64,000 nucleotides of DNA from Trametopsis cervina (GCA_022385755.1 MU278349.1:1550001-1614000), one strand, 5' to 3'. Positions 1 to 12,210 are shown, counted from the first letter of the stretch. The notes: generated by a model not told the origin, from the sequence alone. Translations and numbers: made by a program.

Positions 1-167
1 GGAGAGGTTGTGGGAATGCAGCACATTAGACGCTGATATTATTTAAGGAAAGTGAAAATTTTCCATTTTTGGATGAACTGTACAGTACCACAGCCACATC
101 ATCGGGTCAGAATGTTTTGGTCGCTATTAGCGCCTGCATATCCTCCCCACCCTCAAGACCCTTCAAG
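1..167 (+). promoter_or_regulatory. 5' flank of the RPL3 gene
   Basis: Sequence upstream of the RPL3 start codon. It ends in a pyrimidine-rich tract (about 141-165) just before the ATG, as is common in fungal ribosomal protein leaders. I see no clear TATA box. The upstream gene, if any, lies outside the window. Confidence 0.3.
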
Positions 168-1670
168 ATGAGGTGAGTATGCTCGGATTTCATGCACAAC
201 AGCTGTAACTGACTATTTCCTCCAGTCACCGTAAGGTTCGTTTTTCAAACGGCCGAAAATGATGCAGTATAGCGGAAACTGACTTCACTATAGTACGAAG
301 CCCCCCGTCACGGTTCGCTTGGTTTCCTCCCCCGTAAGCGTGCGGCGCGCCACCGCGGAAAGGTCAAGGCCTTCCCCAAGGTACGAAAGAGCGAATTGGT
401 TGAAAGGATCGCAACTTAACACCCTGGATGTGAATCAGGATGACCCCAAGAAGCCCGTTCACTTGACTGCTGTTTTGGGTTACAAGGCTGGTATGACCCA
501 CGTTGTTCGTGACCTTGACCGTCCTGGCTCCAGTGCGTATTCACTCTAATAATGAGATACAAGTCTGGTGCTAATATTTTCACTCAGAGATGCACAAGCG
601 TGAAGTCGTTGAGGCTGTCACCATTATCGAGACACCGCCTATGGTTGTCGTTGGTGTTGTTGGATACGTTGAGACTCCCCGTGGCCTGCGCACACTCACA
701 ACCGTCTGGGCTTCGCATCTTTCCGATGAGCTCAAGCGTCGCTTCTACAAGAACTGGTACCGCTCGAAGAAGAAGGCCTTTACCCGCTACGCCAAGAAGC
801 ACTCCGAGAACGGTGGCAAGTCCATCGCTCGTGAGCTTGAGCGTATCCGCAAGTACTGCACCGTCGTCCGTGTCCTCGCCCACACCCAGATCCGCAAGAC
901 CGGTCTCACCCAGAAGAAGGCGCACCTCATGGAGATCCAGGTTAACGGTGGCTCCGTCGCGGACAAGGTCGAGTACGCCCACGGCCTCTTCGAGAAGCCG
1001 ATACCCGTCAGCACTGTCTTCGAGCAGGATGAGGTTATCGATGTCATTGCCGTCACCAAGGGTCACGGATTTGAGGGTGTTACCCACCGTTGGGGAACCA
1101 AGAAGCTTCCTCGTAAGACCCACAAGGGTCTCCGCAAGGTCGCTTGTATCGGTGCATGGCATCCTTCGAAGGTCATGTTCTCGGTTGCCCGTGCTGGTCA
1201 AAGTATGTCACATCCTTCTCGTACATTTGTCACGCGCTGATCTCGCTGCGTAGACGGCTACCATCACCGTACCGAGCTCAACAAGAAGATCTACCGTATC
1301 GGTGCCGGAGAGGATGAGGGCAATGCTTCGACTGAGTCCGACATCACCAAGAAGACCATCACACCCATGGGTGGCTTCCCCCACTACGGTATCGTCAAGA
1401 ACGACTACCTCATGCTCAAGGGTTCGATACCGGGTACCAAGAAGCGTGTGATCACACTCCGCAAGTCGCTTATGGTCCACACTTCTCGTCGTGATCTTGA
1501 GAAGGTCCAGCTCAAGTTCATCGATACCTCCTCGAAGTTCGGTGTAAGTCTTGCTCTATCTTGCCTCGATATGGATAGGCAGCTGATTCGTTATCTCTCT
1601 ATAGCACGGTGCTTTCCAGACATTCGAAGAAAAGGCCTCGTTCTTGGGAACGCTCAAGGCCCGGGCATAG
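168..1670 (+). CDS. RPL3: 60S ribosomal protein L3 (uL3)
   Basis: Large-subunit ribosomal protein near the peptidyl transferase centre. Seven exons close in phase: 168-172, 226-235, 294-380, 439-532, 588-1202, 1254-1543 and 1605-1670, giving 388 residues, which matches the family (about 387). The N-terminus [20 protein letters not shown] is the classic L3 start. The tiny first two exons split it with phase-2 and phase-0 introns. The conserved [15 protein letters not shown] block is in exon 5 and [14 protein letters not shown] starts exon 6. The C-terminus is short and basic. The first exon carries only five coding bases, so automated callers may miss the true start. The gene is tail to tail with the dehydrogenase that ends at 1936. 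Identification is by direct motif recognition and is very secure. Confidence 0.97.
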
Positions 1671-1935
1671 TTACTTGTATCATCTACCACTCTCGCTGTC
1701 ACAGCACCGTTTTGTCGTTAGGCCTCATGCCATCTTCCACGCCTTTGCTATGCCACATACTGTCAATGCTACCAGTCATATTGTAAGTCTTGTGATATTC
1801 ACGCAAAAGTGGAATTGCTCCGTGAGTAAGTTACACTCAGTACAGTGGCGGGCTGTTACTACAAGAATTCCGTGTGTAGGGTGTGAGGTATAAATACGAG
1901 AGACGGAAGCCAGGTAAAGCTGTAAAGTCCATTAC

Positions 1936-3088
1936 TCATGATGCTGGATGTTCATCCTTAGCGGCGATTTTCTCTAGTTCCCTCTTCTTCATGTCTTTCA
2001 TCTCCTTCGCCAGAATAGAGTCCATCATCTTCACCGGCATAAGACCCAGAATTATGCTCATGAGCTCGGCTCGCCAGTACGCAGTCACGCTACGCTTGCC
2101 GCAGCCGACGACACCGATGATTGCTGCCCCCATCGTCTCTGAGGAAGGCGTGAAGAAAGATTGTGAGGAGCTGTTCGAGTTTGTCGAAACGTTGTGGACG
2201 TCCACGGCGAGACATTCTATGTCGGCCGGAGGGTCGCGAACCAGTTCAAATTCGATTGCCAGTGCCCGCGAGAAGGCCGCAAGGTATGCTTTCCCGCCAG
2301 AGTGCACCGCGAGGAACGGACAAGGGAACTTGCCAGTGAGCCCGCCGACGTTGATAATAAGCCCGGGCTGGTTCTCGACCAGCTTTGGGGTCAATGCCCT
2401 CGTAAGGTGCGTCATGAACGAGATTTGCAGGTTAACGACCAGGTCGATCTCCGAAGGGTCCTGCTGGAGGAAGGTGTGGTAGTTGGACGTATAGCCGACG
2501 TTGTTCACGAGCACTGTCAGGCGTCGCGTACCAATGTGGGCTAGAACAGCAGCTGAGAGGTCTGCACCGCCTGGTGCGAGAGTGCGCGACGCGTCCCATA
2601 CGAAGATGTCGACGTCGCGAGAAGGATGGCGGGCGAGCAAGTCGGTGCGCACGGCGGCGAGTTTAGACTCGTTTCGTCCGTGGAGGACAACATTGAAGCC
2701 TTGTGCAAGAAGTGCAAGCGCGACGCTGCGTGAATGCGTAGTTTGTTATGTTCTTACACAGAAATACTGTCCGAATAAGTGCGCACCCTTTCCCTATGCC
2801 GTCGCTGGCGCCTGTCACGAGTGCCCAGGGATGTTCTCCTTCAGGACCCTTCGTGTGATACCGCTGGATCTTTGAATTATGAAAGAGCCTCCAGAGCATG
2901 TTGAAGCAGAGAATAAATAACGAGAGTCGCGTTTCTGGAGGAAATAGCAAGAGGTTGCTGCAGTAGATGTCGTGAGAACATACGACTCGAGAACCAATCG
3001 TGACATGGGTATTTAGACGCTCCGCGCCTGTTGGCAACTTTCGGGCTCTCTTCCTGGTTTGCACAGGACTCGCATTCAAGACCCCCAC
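1936..3088 (-). CDS. Short-chain dehydrogenase/reductase, 3-ketoacyl-CoA reductase / steroid dehydrogenase type
   Basis: NAD(P)H-dependent oxidoreductase of the SDR superfamily. The cofactor motif GASDGIGKG (TGxxxGxG type) follows a hydrophobic N-terminal segment, and VNNVGY is the structural NNxG motif. The catalytic YxxxK is altered in context: the sequence reads HSGGKAYLAAFSRA, where the lysine and tyrosine order differs from the normal YxxxK. Closest familiar relatives are fungal microsomal 3-ketoacyl-CoA reductase and 17-beta-HSD12-like proteins, but this is a diverged paralogue and its substrate is unknown. The last exon is 1936-2725; an intron at 2726-2786 joins AAA GG to C GTC in phase. 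The 5' end is uncertain: the furthest in-frame ATG is at 3088, but a GTATGT...CCTCCAG intron inside the N-terminal region is also possible. The gene is divergent from the PPR gene, with about 120 bases between starts. Confidence 0.78.
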
Positions 3089-3208
3089 AGGTCGCGTCGT
3101 GCACGCTTCCTACCCTTCGTGCGCGTACAGTGCACACGCGGTACGCAGAGTGTAGAATGTGAGCTGCAACGCCTTACTGAACTCGTTGCAGGATGACTGC
3201 GTGTCACA

Positions 3209-5122
3209 TTGATGCTGAGAGTGTCCTCTCCGGGCCTCAGATGCTTTCGTCATCCCCTGCAATCCTCGCAACGCCGATGGCTTACGCAAATTACTATGGT
3301 TTTCGAACAACCTATCACCGCAAGACACACGACGAGAACGTCGCTGGCCCGTCTTCCTGGCACGGCCAACTCAGGCGGCGCGCTCAAAACTTCTCCGGAT
3401 CCAGTCGTCGCAGAGCCAGTCAGCGCAGCAGAGTCTCAGCGTCGTGCGCAGTCTGTTCAGGATGCGTATATGCAGAAATGGCAGAAGAAGTCAGGCAACA
3501 GACGAAAGCCGCCAGTCCCTCCTCTCACAGAGCACGTTCAACCCATCCTCGCAATTTATCACTCGTGCCAATGCAGTCGGGGGCAACGTCACGGCACAGT
3601 TCGTTCCACCTCGGGCGATTTCTACGTGCGGAAAGGTATCACACGAGAGCATACACTGTCCAGAATTCACGGTCAAGCTTTCGAGAAACTCGACCGTGCC
3701 GGCTCACATCAATCCCAAATCCGCGATGCAGGCCTGTCAGACGGCTACGAGCTAGTCGTTTTCACCGCCTTGTTTGGATACGAAAGCCGGCTATCTCTCC
3801 GCGACCGACGTGTTCGGCACAAGCGTCTACGCGCAATGGCGACCACCAACTCCGTCGAAGAAGCGTGGACGTCCTACAGAGAATTAGCCTCCATGATTCC
3901 TATCGACACAAGAGTCTTCATTCCTTGGGAATACCTCCATCGTTTCGTCCGTCTTGTTGCGTCGGTGCGCCCGCGAGCTCGGACTCATCTTGATTACCTC
4001 ACGGAGGTGCTGGCCAGAATTCACGAGACCGGGGGCGTTGTTCAAACATGGGAGTGGAATGTGCTCATGGATACCATGGGGAAGGGGCTGCGTCGGACCA
4101 CTCGTGATCAATTCGAAGACGTCTTGGGCGTGTACAACGACCTCATAAATCAGAGACCGCCCAGTCAGCTGCTGCGACGGTGGGGCGTTTGGCAGAGTAA
4201 GGGGGACAGCGGGACTCGTACCGTAGGCAGACCAGACGGCGTCACACTCGCGACCTTGCTCAACCTCGCTTCTCGGACGAAGGACCACAAAATGTTTGAA
4301 CATGCCATCGTTCTGCTACGCGCCAGCGGTGTACGGCCCGGACACGACGTCTATGTCACTCTCCTTGCATATCATACCAGTCGGCGGAATCTCCGGGGCG
4401 TCAGAGCTGTCGTAACAGAAATGAAGCGTCGGAACATCGAGCTTGGACTGGTGGGGCTCAACTCCTACATATGGGCCCTCGCGCGACTTGGTCAAATCGA
4501 TCCAGCGCAGAAGATTTTCCACGCGTTGAGGGGCAACAAGATGGCGCAGCACACGGCAGAAATCAAGAACAGTCGAGAATACTTGGCCAGAAATTACATT
4601 GAAGTCCCGACCGACGTCGTCCCAGACGAGATTACGTACACGACCATGATCCAAGCCTACTCCTATACCGGCCAGTTCAAAAAGTGTATACGAACCTTCG
4701 TTGAGATGATCAAGACCTTCGATCCCGGTTCCCCCTCGGACAGCACGCCGAAGAGCATTCCCGTGGATGCTCTTCTTCCTGCCTATCGTGCCATCTTCGT
4801 CGGATTCTATTACCACAGCAAGCCGGACTTACCCACCAATTCACCTCTCGTGCGACAGACTCTGTCTATCATCAAGAGTTCAGGATGGACGCTCCCAGCT
4901 TTTCAGACCATCTTCCAGGACTGGATACAGCTCCCACACAAGGCTCAGCCGAATTCGAACACGCTCTACTGGATACTCAGGTCGGCCGACACGCTGAGCG
5001 GAGGAGACCCGGACTTCCTGCGGGGCATCGTCGAACAGCTCGAGGGCCGCTTTGGGATCGAGTGGGGAGGGAGGCTCGCTGCGTGGAAACGGAAGAAGAT
5101 CGATAGTACGCTGGAGGATTGA
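3209..5122 (+). CDS. Pentatricopeptide repeat protein, probably mitochondrial
   Basis: A single open frame of 637 residues. The N-terminus is rich in Arg, Ser and Thr with no acidic residues for about 30 positions, as in a mitochondrial presequence. From about residue 215 to 480 it has helical-pair repeats of PPR type, e.g. TLLNLASRTKDHKMFEHAI, YVTLLAYHTSRRNLRGVRAV and NSYIWALARLGQIDPAQKIF, followed by a further TYTTMIQAYSYTGQFKKC unit. PPR proteins bind organellar RNA and support its stability or translation; the RNA target cannot be read here. The stretch 3540-3760 (residues 110-185) looks less protein-like than its flanks, so a missed intron or frame change is possible there. The 3' end faces the AMMECR1 gene across 181 bases. 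Confidence 0.8.
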   Translation: MMLRVSSPGLRCFRHPLQSSQRRWLTQITMVFEQPITARHTTRTSLARLPGTANSGGALKTSPDPVVAEPVSAAESQRRAQSVQDAYMQKWQKKSGNRRKPPVPPLTEHVQPILAIYHSCQCSRGQRHGTVRSTSGDFYVRKGITREHTLSRIHGQAFEKLDRAGSHQSQIRDAGLSDGYELVVFTALFGYESRLSLRDRRVRHKRLRAMATTNSVEEAWTSYRELASMIPIDTRVFIPWEYLHRFVRLVASVRPRARTHLDYLTEVLARIHETGGVVQTWEWNVLMDTMGKGLRRTTRDQFEDVLGVYNDLINQRPPSQLLRRWGVWQSKGDSGTRTVGRPDGVTLATLLNLASRTKDHKMFEHAIVLLRASGVRPGHDVYVTLLAYHTSRRNLRGVRAVVTEMKRRNIELGLVGLNSYIWALARLGQIDPAQKIFHALRGNKMAQHTAEIKNSREYLARNYIEVPTDVVPDEITYTTMIQAYSYTGQFKKCIRTFVEMIKTFDPGSPSDSTPKSIPVDALLPAYRAIFVGFYYHSKPDLPTNSPLVRQTLSIIKSSGWTLPAFQTIFQDWIQLPHKAQPNSNTLYWILRSADTLSGGDPDFLRGIVEQLEGRFGIEWGGRLAAWKRKKIDSTLED

Positions 5123-5303
5123 TTGTCACTGTCGCGTTTGTCCTTTGCTTTGCTGCTGTCATATAATCGTACATACAGTGCCCTGATCTAATCCTACAAT
5201 TGCTCCTAAACGTCCTGACATGAATTGAAACACGGAGAGATACTTGCGCGGAACTGCCCTATGAAGACAGGCAGAGGAAATACGGGAGCGAGGAATGGTG
5301 TGT

Positions 5304-6188
<885 letters not shown>

Positions 6189-6695
6189 CGGCGCACTACT
6201 GCAGGGCGGTGTGCAGTAGCACTTGGCGAGAGCAGAGAGAGATGGGCAGTGGCGCAGCAGAACCGGCTTTAGATCCCTGGCGAAATTACTTAGCACACTT
6301 ATGAGCGCCTCGCGCGTTCGGTCTCCGGATCTGACTGGACACAGAAATGCAGACTCTGTTGGATAAACTCGGGGTAACGAGGATATGTACACTAGAGCAT
6401 AGGTGGCGTGATGATAGAGGCGAGGGCAGTGAGGAATCGTGCGGATGGATAGGATCGTGCGTGCTAAAGAGAGGCGTTATCCTAAATGGCGAGGGCAGAA
6501 ATAGATGGAGAAATTGCGAGATTAGCTGAAAAATAAAGAATGCAACAGACAGCGAGATGGATACGATGAGAGAGGAGACACAGAGAGACCAAGACAGACA
6601 ACGACGGAGAGGAGAGGATGAAGACACACAAAACGAGCGAGAAATGGAACAAGGAGCGGGAGGCAGAATAAGGCAGCCCACGCCCCGATAGTATG
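6189..6695. promoter_or_regulatory. Gene-free spacer between AMMECR1 5' end and GTPase 3' end, with CT-rich tract
   Basis: No gene recognised. The interval 6380-6680 is strongly purine-rich on the + strand, so it is CT-rich on the strand that AMMECR1 is transcribed from. Such CT blocks are common in promoters and leaders of fungal housekeeping genes. It probably holds the AMMECR1 promoter and leader and the GTPase 3' UTR. Confidence 0.4.
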
Positions 6696-8118
6696 TTACA
6701 CCGAACAGCAGCTGAACGAGCTAGCTTTCGCCGCTCGGGCCTGCTCGCGGGCCTCCTCCTCCTCGGCTTGCGCTGCCCAGACCGGCGTAGACACGGAGCT
6801 TAGATAGATGCTATCGCGCTTCTTCAGCTCGTTTTCCTCTTCAATAACGTCCTTCCGCTTGATGATAGCGGTGATGAGCGACTCAAAGAGTTGCTGCACA
6901 CCTAAGATAGTGAACGTGTGGGAGTAGTAAGCATCGCTGATCACAGACATAAGCCTCAGAATCAGAGGTCGCACACGCACCTGTGTCATCCTTGGCCGAG
7001 ACTTCAAAAAGTTCCATGCCCTTCTCAAGCCCCCACTCCTGGTAGTCGACGTCATCAGGATCGTCGTCCTCGTCTTCGTTATGGCTATTGCTTGAGGAAT
7101 CTCCCTTGTCGTTCCAGTACCCTTGATTCGCGCCTCCGTATCGGGCTTGGATGACCAACGGCTGCATGCCGGTGGTATTTGCGCGCTGGAGGAGGGCACC
7201 GCCGCTCTTAGCGCGTGGACGAACATAGGCAGCCGAGGTGCTGGATCGAGTCAAACCGGAGGAGCGAGAATCGTGACTGTCATCAGTCTCGCCTGAAGGC
7301 GTGATGGGTTGCTTGACGGGAAACGCAAGCGGAACAGATCGCATGCTAGTGAATGACGTGAAACGGGGCCGCATGTAGGAAAAGGTAGAAGGCGGTGGAG
7401 GTGCCGCCGGAGGGGTAGGCGGGCGTGGGGGAGGGAACCATTTGTGTAGCGAGAGACGAGCGAGGTCAGAGGTGACCTGGCGGTGGCGATGGAGGTCGGC
7501 CTTCGCGCCGACAATGTAGATGATAAGGTCAGGAGAACAGTTGCTTTTCAGCTCTGTATCATATGAACCATCAGTCCGTGCTGACAATCGAAACGGTGGG
7601 AACCGAGTTTGCTGGAAACTGGTCTCACCTTCTAGCCAGCCGCGAATATCGTCAAAGCTGGAGGCGTTCGTAATGTCATAGAGCAAGAGCGCAGCATTGG
7701 CCCCTCGGTAGTACATCGGTGCCTGGTACTGTCAGCCTAACGCAGAGAGCGATGACGAGGGCAACTGACCATGCTCCTGAAGCGTTCTTGGCCCGCCGTG
7801 TCCCATAGTTGCAGTCGCACTCTAGTCCCGTGTATACACACCTTCTTAGTGACAAAAAACGCGCCGGTGGTAGAGGTGGTATTCTTAGGTTCAAACTTGT
7901 TTTGGGTATATCGGTGTAGCAGGCTGGTCTTGCCAACGCCTGAGTGGGTTGCGTGCAGAGGTGGTAGGTATCATGCAGGGTCGTAGGATTGTGAGATACG
8001 ATAAACAGCGGTGTGATCTCGCATACGGACCTGTGTTGCCCATTATAACGATCTTAGCGTCGACGCCATGGTCATACTTGGACCGTGGATGAGGATCCCG
8101 CAGTGAGTATTCCACCAT
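6696..8118 (-). CDS. Rab/Ras-family small GTPase with a long insertion and CAAX end
   Basis: Five exons close in phase: 8031-8118, 7770-7939, 7629-7722, 6981-7553 and 6696-6901, giving 376 residues, almost twice a normal Rab. The P-loop GNTGVGKTS is split by intron 1. Switch I has TSTTGAFF, switch II has [12 protein letters not shown] followed by [13 protein letters not shown], all Rab-like. The expected NKxD (G4) motif reads GAKADLH, so the guanine-specifying Asn is replaced by Ala. After it comes an insertion of about 115 residues, with a poly-Pro segment, a Ser/Arg-rich part and an acidic run (EDEDDDPDD), before the G5 motif VSAKDD. The C-terminus ends CCSV, a possible prenylation site. 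It probably acts in membrane traffic; the subfamily cannot be set (Rab20/Rab24-like outliers also have altered motifs). Start is the first ATG in frame upstream of the core. Confidence 0.85.
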
Positions 8119-8558
8119 CAAACCTGTCGAGACGACGAGGGCGTTGGGGGCGGGGAGATGTGGCCACGAAGGCAGGGGAGAGAGGGAGAGAGGGAAACAC
8201 GGAAGGAGATGCAGGCCAAGTTGAAGGGGTGGCCGCCGTTGCGAATAGTGTAAGCGCCCAATACCTAGCTCAACCACGTGCGCCGCTTTAGGGAACTCGG
8301 ATCTACGGCACGGGCTTGCCGTCACACAATTCGCAAGGCAGAAATGCAAAATGTTATCTCGACGGAGCATGCCAATCAGTCCCTGTCTGCGGTTCACAAT
8401 CGGGCGCAGCAGCTTCGTGTTCTCGGAGGCATTCACACAAAAGGCAGGCAAGGTAGGTTGGATGCCGTAACTTGCAGGAAGCATATGTTTTCGTGGGTGC
8501 AAAGTAATAAGACAACATAACATGACCGTCCCTATAAGAATTGGCGTGGGAGGAACGC
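8119..8558. promoter_or_regulatory. Spacer upstream of the GTPase gene, CT-rich on its sense strand
   Basis: No gene recognised. A run at about 8145-8225 is G/A-rich on + (CT-rich on the GTPase sense strand), resembling the AMMECR1 promoter tract. The rest shows nothing I can name; it should also contain the RPS7 3' UTR. Confidence 0.35.
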
Positions 8559-9271
8559 CTACTCCTGCGCCTGCACGGGGAACTCGAACACAACATCCTT
8601 TCCTGTCAATCGGCGGTAGACGGACGAGAAAGAATCGAGCTTGTACTCGAGTGATGTGGCATCCTTAGCATCGAGGAAACTACAACAGCAGTGTCAGCAC
8701 TGTGTGAGAGACCCAAGTTCAGTATCCGATGGGACGTACACTTTAAGGAGTTTCGAGCCATCAACAGCAACTCGTGTCCTCTTGCCAACGATCTCCGTGG
8801 GGTAGACAAGGTCCTCGAGGATCTTGTCGTGAACGTCCGTCAGAGTTCGGTTACGGGGACGCTTTTGTTGTACGCGGGACGTGCGGGTGGGTTTGCGCAG
8901 CATCCTGCGTTGCGCGACAAAAACGACATGGCGGTCGGAGAACTTCTTCTCGAGCTCACGGGTCAGCCTGGCAGCGAACCGAAAAGCGTCATTACACCCG
9001 ACCCCGCTGATTCCACCAGAGTAACGCACCTTTGCTGGACCTTGTGGAAGGCCTTCAGCTGGGGAACGGGGACAAAGATGACGATGGCCTTCCTGCCACC
9101 TCGGACATCGACTTCACGGGCAGCAGAGATCTGCAGAGGTCGGAGCTCCGTCTTCAGCTCGGGAACGTTGTTTTCAAGGTCGATCAGAGCCTGAGCGACG
9201 TTGGTCTCAGTCTCATCAGGGGGAGTGGTGGGGGCGTTCGCCGTGCGGAGGATCTTGTGCTGGACGGACAT
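8559..9271 (-). CDS. RPS7: 40S ribosomal protein S7 (eS7)
   Basis: Small-subunit ribosomal protein of 196 residues, the usual family length. Three exons in phase: 9030-9271, 8740-8967 and 8559-8679. Diagnostic blocks are the [15 protein letters not shown] segment, [58 protein letters not shown] and the terminal [20 protein letters not shown]. The gene shares a 535-base intergenic region with NDUFA12, which is transcribed the other way. Nothing unusual was seen; identification is secure. Confidence 0.97.
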
Positions 9272-9806
9272 GGTTGGTCTTGGGGCCCTGCGAGTGTAAC
9301 ACACACCGGTCAGCATCCACTTAGACGAACATGCATCCAACCCATTCCGCCCGTTCTTTCACTCATTCCACTCATTCCAACGTTCCAACACCCTTCCATA
9401 GCCTGTACCAGCAGCAATTCCACCAGAAATACGTACTCACCGTGCTTGTCGCCGTCGGTTTTGGTGTGCTCAACTTGCCAAACCGCGTACTCGTGAGCCG
9501 CCGCTATGCTTAGCTAATCAGCGCGCTTCATCGACGACATCCCATCAATTACCCAGCGCTTAACTGCTCACTGCACACAAGTTCGGGCTGCAATTGATAC
9601 AGATTGGAGAGGCCATTTACATGAGTCGCAGATGCTAAATAGCTGTGGACTTCAATGAGAAATATAATCCATGCATGCCACCTGTGTACCACCCTTTTGA
9701 AGTGCACAACTCTAACGAAGTCGATGTTTTCCTTATTTAGCAAACAGACGCCAGTCGCGCACCTCCACCCGATCTCTCCAGAGACCGGAATCACAACTCA
9801 CAAACC
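9272..9806. promoter_or_regulatory. Bidirectional promoter region of RPS7 and NDUFA12
   Basis: Both genes start outward from this spacer. It contains a run of short imperfect direct repeats around 9345-9390 (units like CATTCCAC/CATTCCAA), which may be part of the RPS7 leader or a factor-binding cluster. No TATA box is evident. Confidence 0.4.
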
Positions 9807-10468
9807 ATGGTCTCGCTCGCCAGAACAATACGCTCCATCCGAAGGGTCGGCATCAAGGAATGGTGGCATCAGATGCAGTACATTGGAGACGCCAAGTCTG
9901 GTGCTTTCAAGGGCAAAGACCAGTGCGTCGTCGCTTCACCAACCGTCTGAGTCTAGGAAACATGAAGTGACCGTTGACGCTTACTGTTAGGTTCGGAAAC
10001 CGATACTTTGAGAATATGAACGCAGAGGAGGAGATTCCAGGTGCGTTGAGCTATCTTCCAAGCCATGGACAGCTTGGTCTCATGATACCCGAACACAGGT
10101 CGTCACAGATGGGTCGACTTTGCCCAGGTAAACTCTCCGCCAGTCGCACCCACCCCGCTTTCCTCCTAACCACCCTACCCTTCACCTTGTAGCATGACTT
10201 CAACGCGACGCAAGTGCCCCCTGAATGGCACTCCTGGCTCTCGCATATCCGCAAGGACCCTCCTCAGGAAGACGCCGTCATACAGAACCTCACTCCTCCC
10301 TGGAAGGCGGTACGTCCTCACAGCATATGCGACCGCCGTCATAGCTGACGATACATATTGTAGCCCTACGTTGAGAACTTGACGGGAACCCGCGGCGCGT
10401 ACAAGCCGTACAACACCACTGTGCCAAAGTTCAACACTTGGGAGCCCAAGATCACTGCCAGGTCGTAG
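9807..10468 (+). CDS. NDUFA12: NADH dehydrogenase (complex I) subunit NDUFA12 / B17.2
   Basis: Accessory subunit of mitochondrial complex I, at the matrix-arm surface. Five exons in phase: 9807-9922, 9991-10040, 10099-10127, 10193-10309 and 10364-10468, giving 138 residues, normal for the family. Diagnostic text: GNRYFEN (the conserved GNKYYEN block), RHRWVDFAQHDFNATQVPP, EWHSWLSHIRKDPP and the YKPYNTTVPKFNTWEP tail. Exon 3 is only 29 bases. The gene is tail to tail with L2HGDH (179 bases between stops). Confidence 0.96.
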
Positions 10469-10647
10469 AGCTTGTATTGAGATGCCATATCGCATTCCTT
10501 TCATTTATATAACAATCATCTACAATCGTCCAGATAGCCATTGAATGATTCACAGGACGCGACCTTCTACAGCTGTGTTCATAGCGGGGAATACTAAGTG
10601 TCCTGTTTTACATTCGTGTCTTAGATGTCAATCCAGGCATAGTTATA

Positions 10648-12210
10648 CTAACGTGCTTCCGTCTCGCCTAGCATCTCATCCACAACCTTCTCCGCAATAG
10701 CCAACGACGACGTGAGCCCCGGACTCTCAATTCCCATCAACGTAATCATAGGGTTCCTCCCCCTCCCATCCGTCCTCCCAACCTTATCCAACAACTCCTG
10801 CGGATAATCCTTCCTAAACACAAAATCCTGGAACCCGCCCTCAGGTCCCACAAGCTTCGGCCTAATCCCGCTATAATCCGGCTGCAGCCCCTCCAAGCTC
10901 ACCCCTTGCAGATACTCGCCCACCGCCTCATGCATCTCCGGTATCCTCGACCCATCCGCGCCAAGGTGCCTCGTCCAAAACTCCGCGTCGGCCTCCTCTG
11001 TTCCGTCCTCGCGCACATGCACCTCCGGCGGGTCCAGCCAGTCGATATCAGGCCCGAACCGCACGTTCCCCTCCATGTCCAGCGTTAGGTGCGTCCCCAG
11101 CGACTGGAACCCGTCCAGCGTGCGCCCCGTCCCCGGGCACGGATAGATCAAGTGTCGGATGCTCGACACTCCGGGCCCACGGTATGACGCGTACGAGCCT
11201 TTCGCGAAGTACATTGGGATGCGTTGAGCGCGTGGGAGCAGTGAGTTGAGCACCATTGGGCCCGCGAGCCCTGAGGCGTTGATCAGCGTGCGAGCGAGCA
11301 TCGAGTCGCTCTCCCCCGCGTCGCCCGTGACGGTCTGCACGACCCAGCCCGCCTCCGCGGTCTCGTCCGATGGGGAGGAAGACCCGACGGCGGGGTCGAC
11401 GCGCACCACGGCCGTGGAGTACACGAGCTCGCCGGACCCAGATTCGCCAATGTCCCGCTCGAAGGATTCCATGAGCGCGTGCGAATCGACGATGCCCGTC
11501 TCGGGGCTCCAGAGCGCCGCGACGATCTTGTCAGAGAGCGCAGACTCCATCGCGTGTGCCTCGTCGCCCTCAAGTAGTCGCGTCGGCAGTACCGGGGTGT
11601 CTGCCGGTGGCATGGAGCGCGTCGTAGTGGGCCACGCGAGCTGAGACGCCTTGCGGTGCAACGATTCGATGTAGGCCCGCTGGCTCTCCTGCGCGACCAC
11701 AAGCTTGCCGGTCTTGCGGTGCGGGATGTTGTTCTGTGCACAATAGTCATACAGGAGTGTGCGTCCGCGCAGACAGAGCTGGGTTTTGAGCGAGTCGGGC
11801 GGGTAGTAGAGTCCGGCGTGGATGACCTCGGAGTTGCGACCACTGAGTGCTGGTGATGAGCATGCGAGGGGAAAGTACTGTTGAATAAGACGTACCTGAT
11901 TTCTTGCCCTGCTGAGGTGTGTCGCTCAACCAAGAACGTCGACTTTGTGGGAAAGCGCCTTGAGAGCCGACGTGCTATGGCTAATCCTACGACACCTACG
12001 GATTTGCAGACATTTCAGTCCTTCTGCGTTCGTGATATAGCTCGCAGCTCATACCTCCGCCAATAACAAGGTAATCCACTGCTGATTGAGGATCCTAAGT
12101 CACGTCCATAATGTTAGCGATGCTAACTCGAAGTCGCCGCACACAGGGCGCACCTTGTACGTGTATCGACCACTGCCGTTCAACGCAGCTGGTAGCCCTC
12201 TGATCTTCAT
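10648..12210 (-). CDS. L2HGDH: L-2-hydroxyglutarate dehydrogenase, FAD-dependent, mitochondrial
   Basis: FAD-linked enzyme of the DAO superfamily that oxidises L-2-hydroxyglutarate to 2-oxoglutarate, a metabolite-repair step. Four exons in phase: 12154-12210, 12055-12094, 11896-11995 and 10648-11842, giving 463 residues. The dinucleotide-binding motif IGGGVVGLAIARRL spans the exon 2/3 junction, followed by a family-specific LVERHTSAGQE and SGRNSEVIHAGLYYP. The C-terminal LMGIESPGLTSSLAIAEKV is the conserved FAD-binding end. The start is the ATG of the short exon 1, which encodes an MKIRGLPAALNG lead; the same exon is recognisable in the broken copy at 18486, which supports it. The 5' third of the gene (from 11521 leftward end of duplicated segment a) was copied into -a at 17518-18955. 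Mitochondrial targeting is known for the family, not demonstrated here. Confidence 0.93.

Noticed and set aside
584..1253. Frames of about 205-233 residues on both strands overlapping RPL3.
   Set aside because: Shadow frames of a highly expressed, codon-biased ribosomal gene; the uL3 frame explains the region fully.
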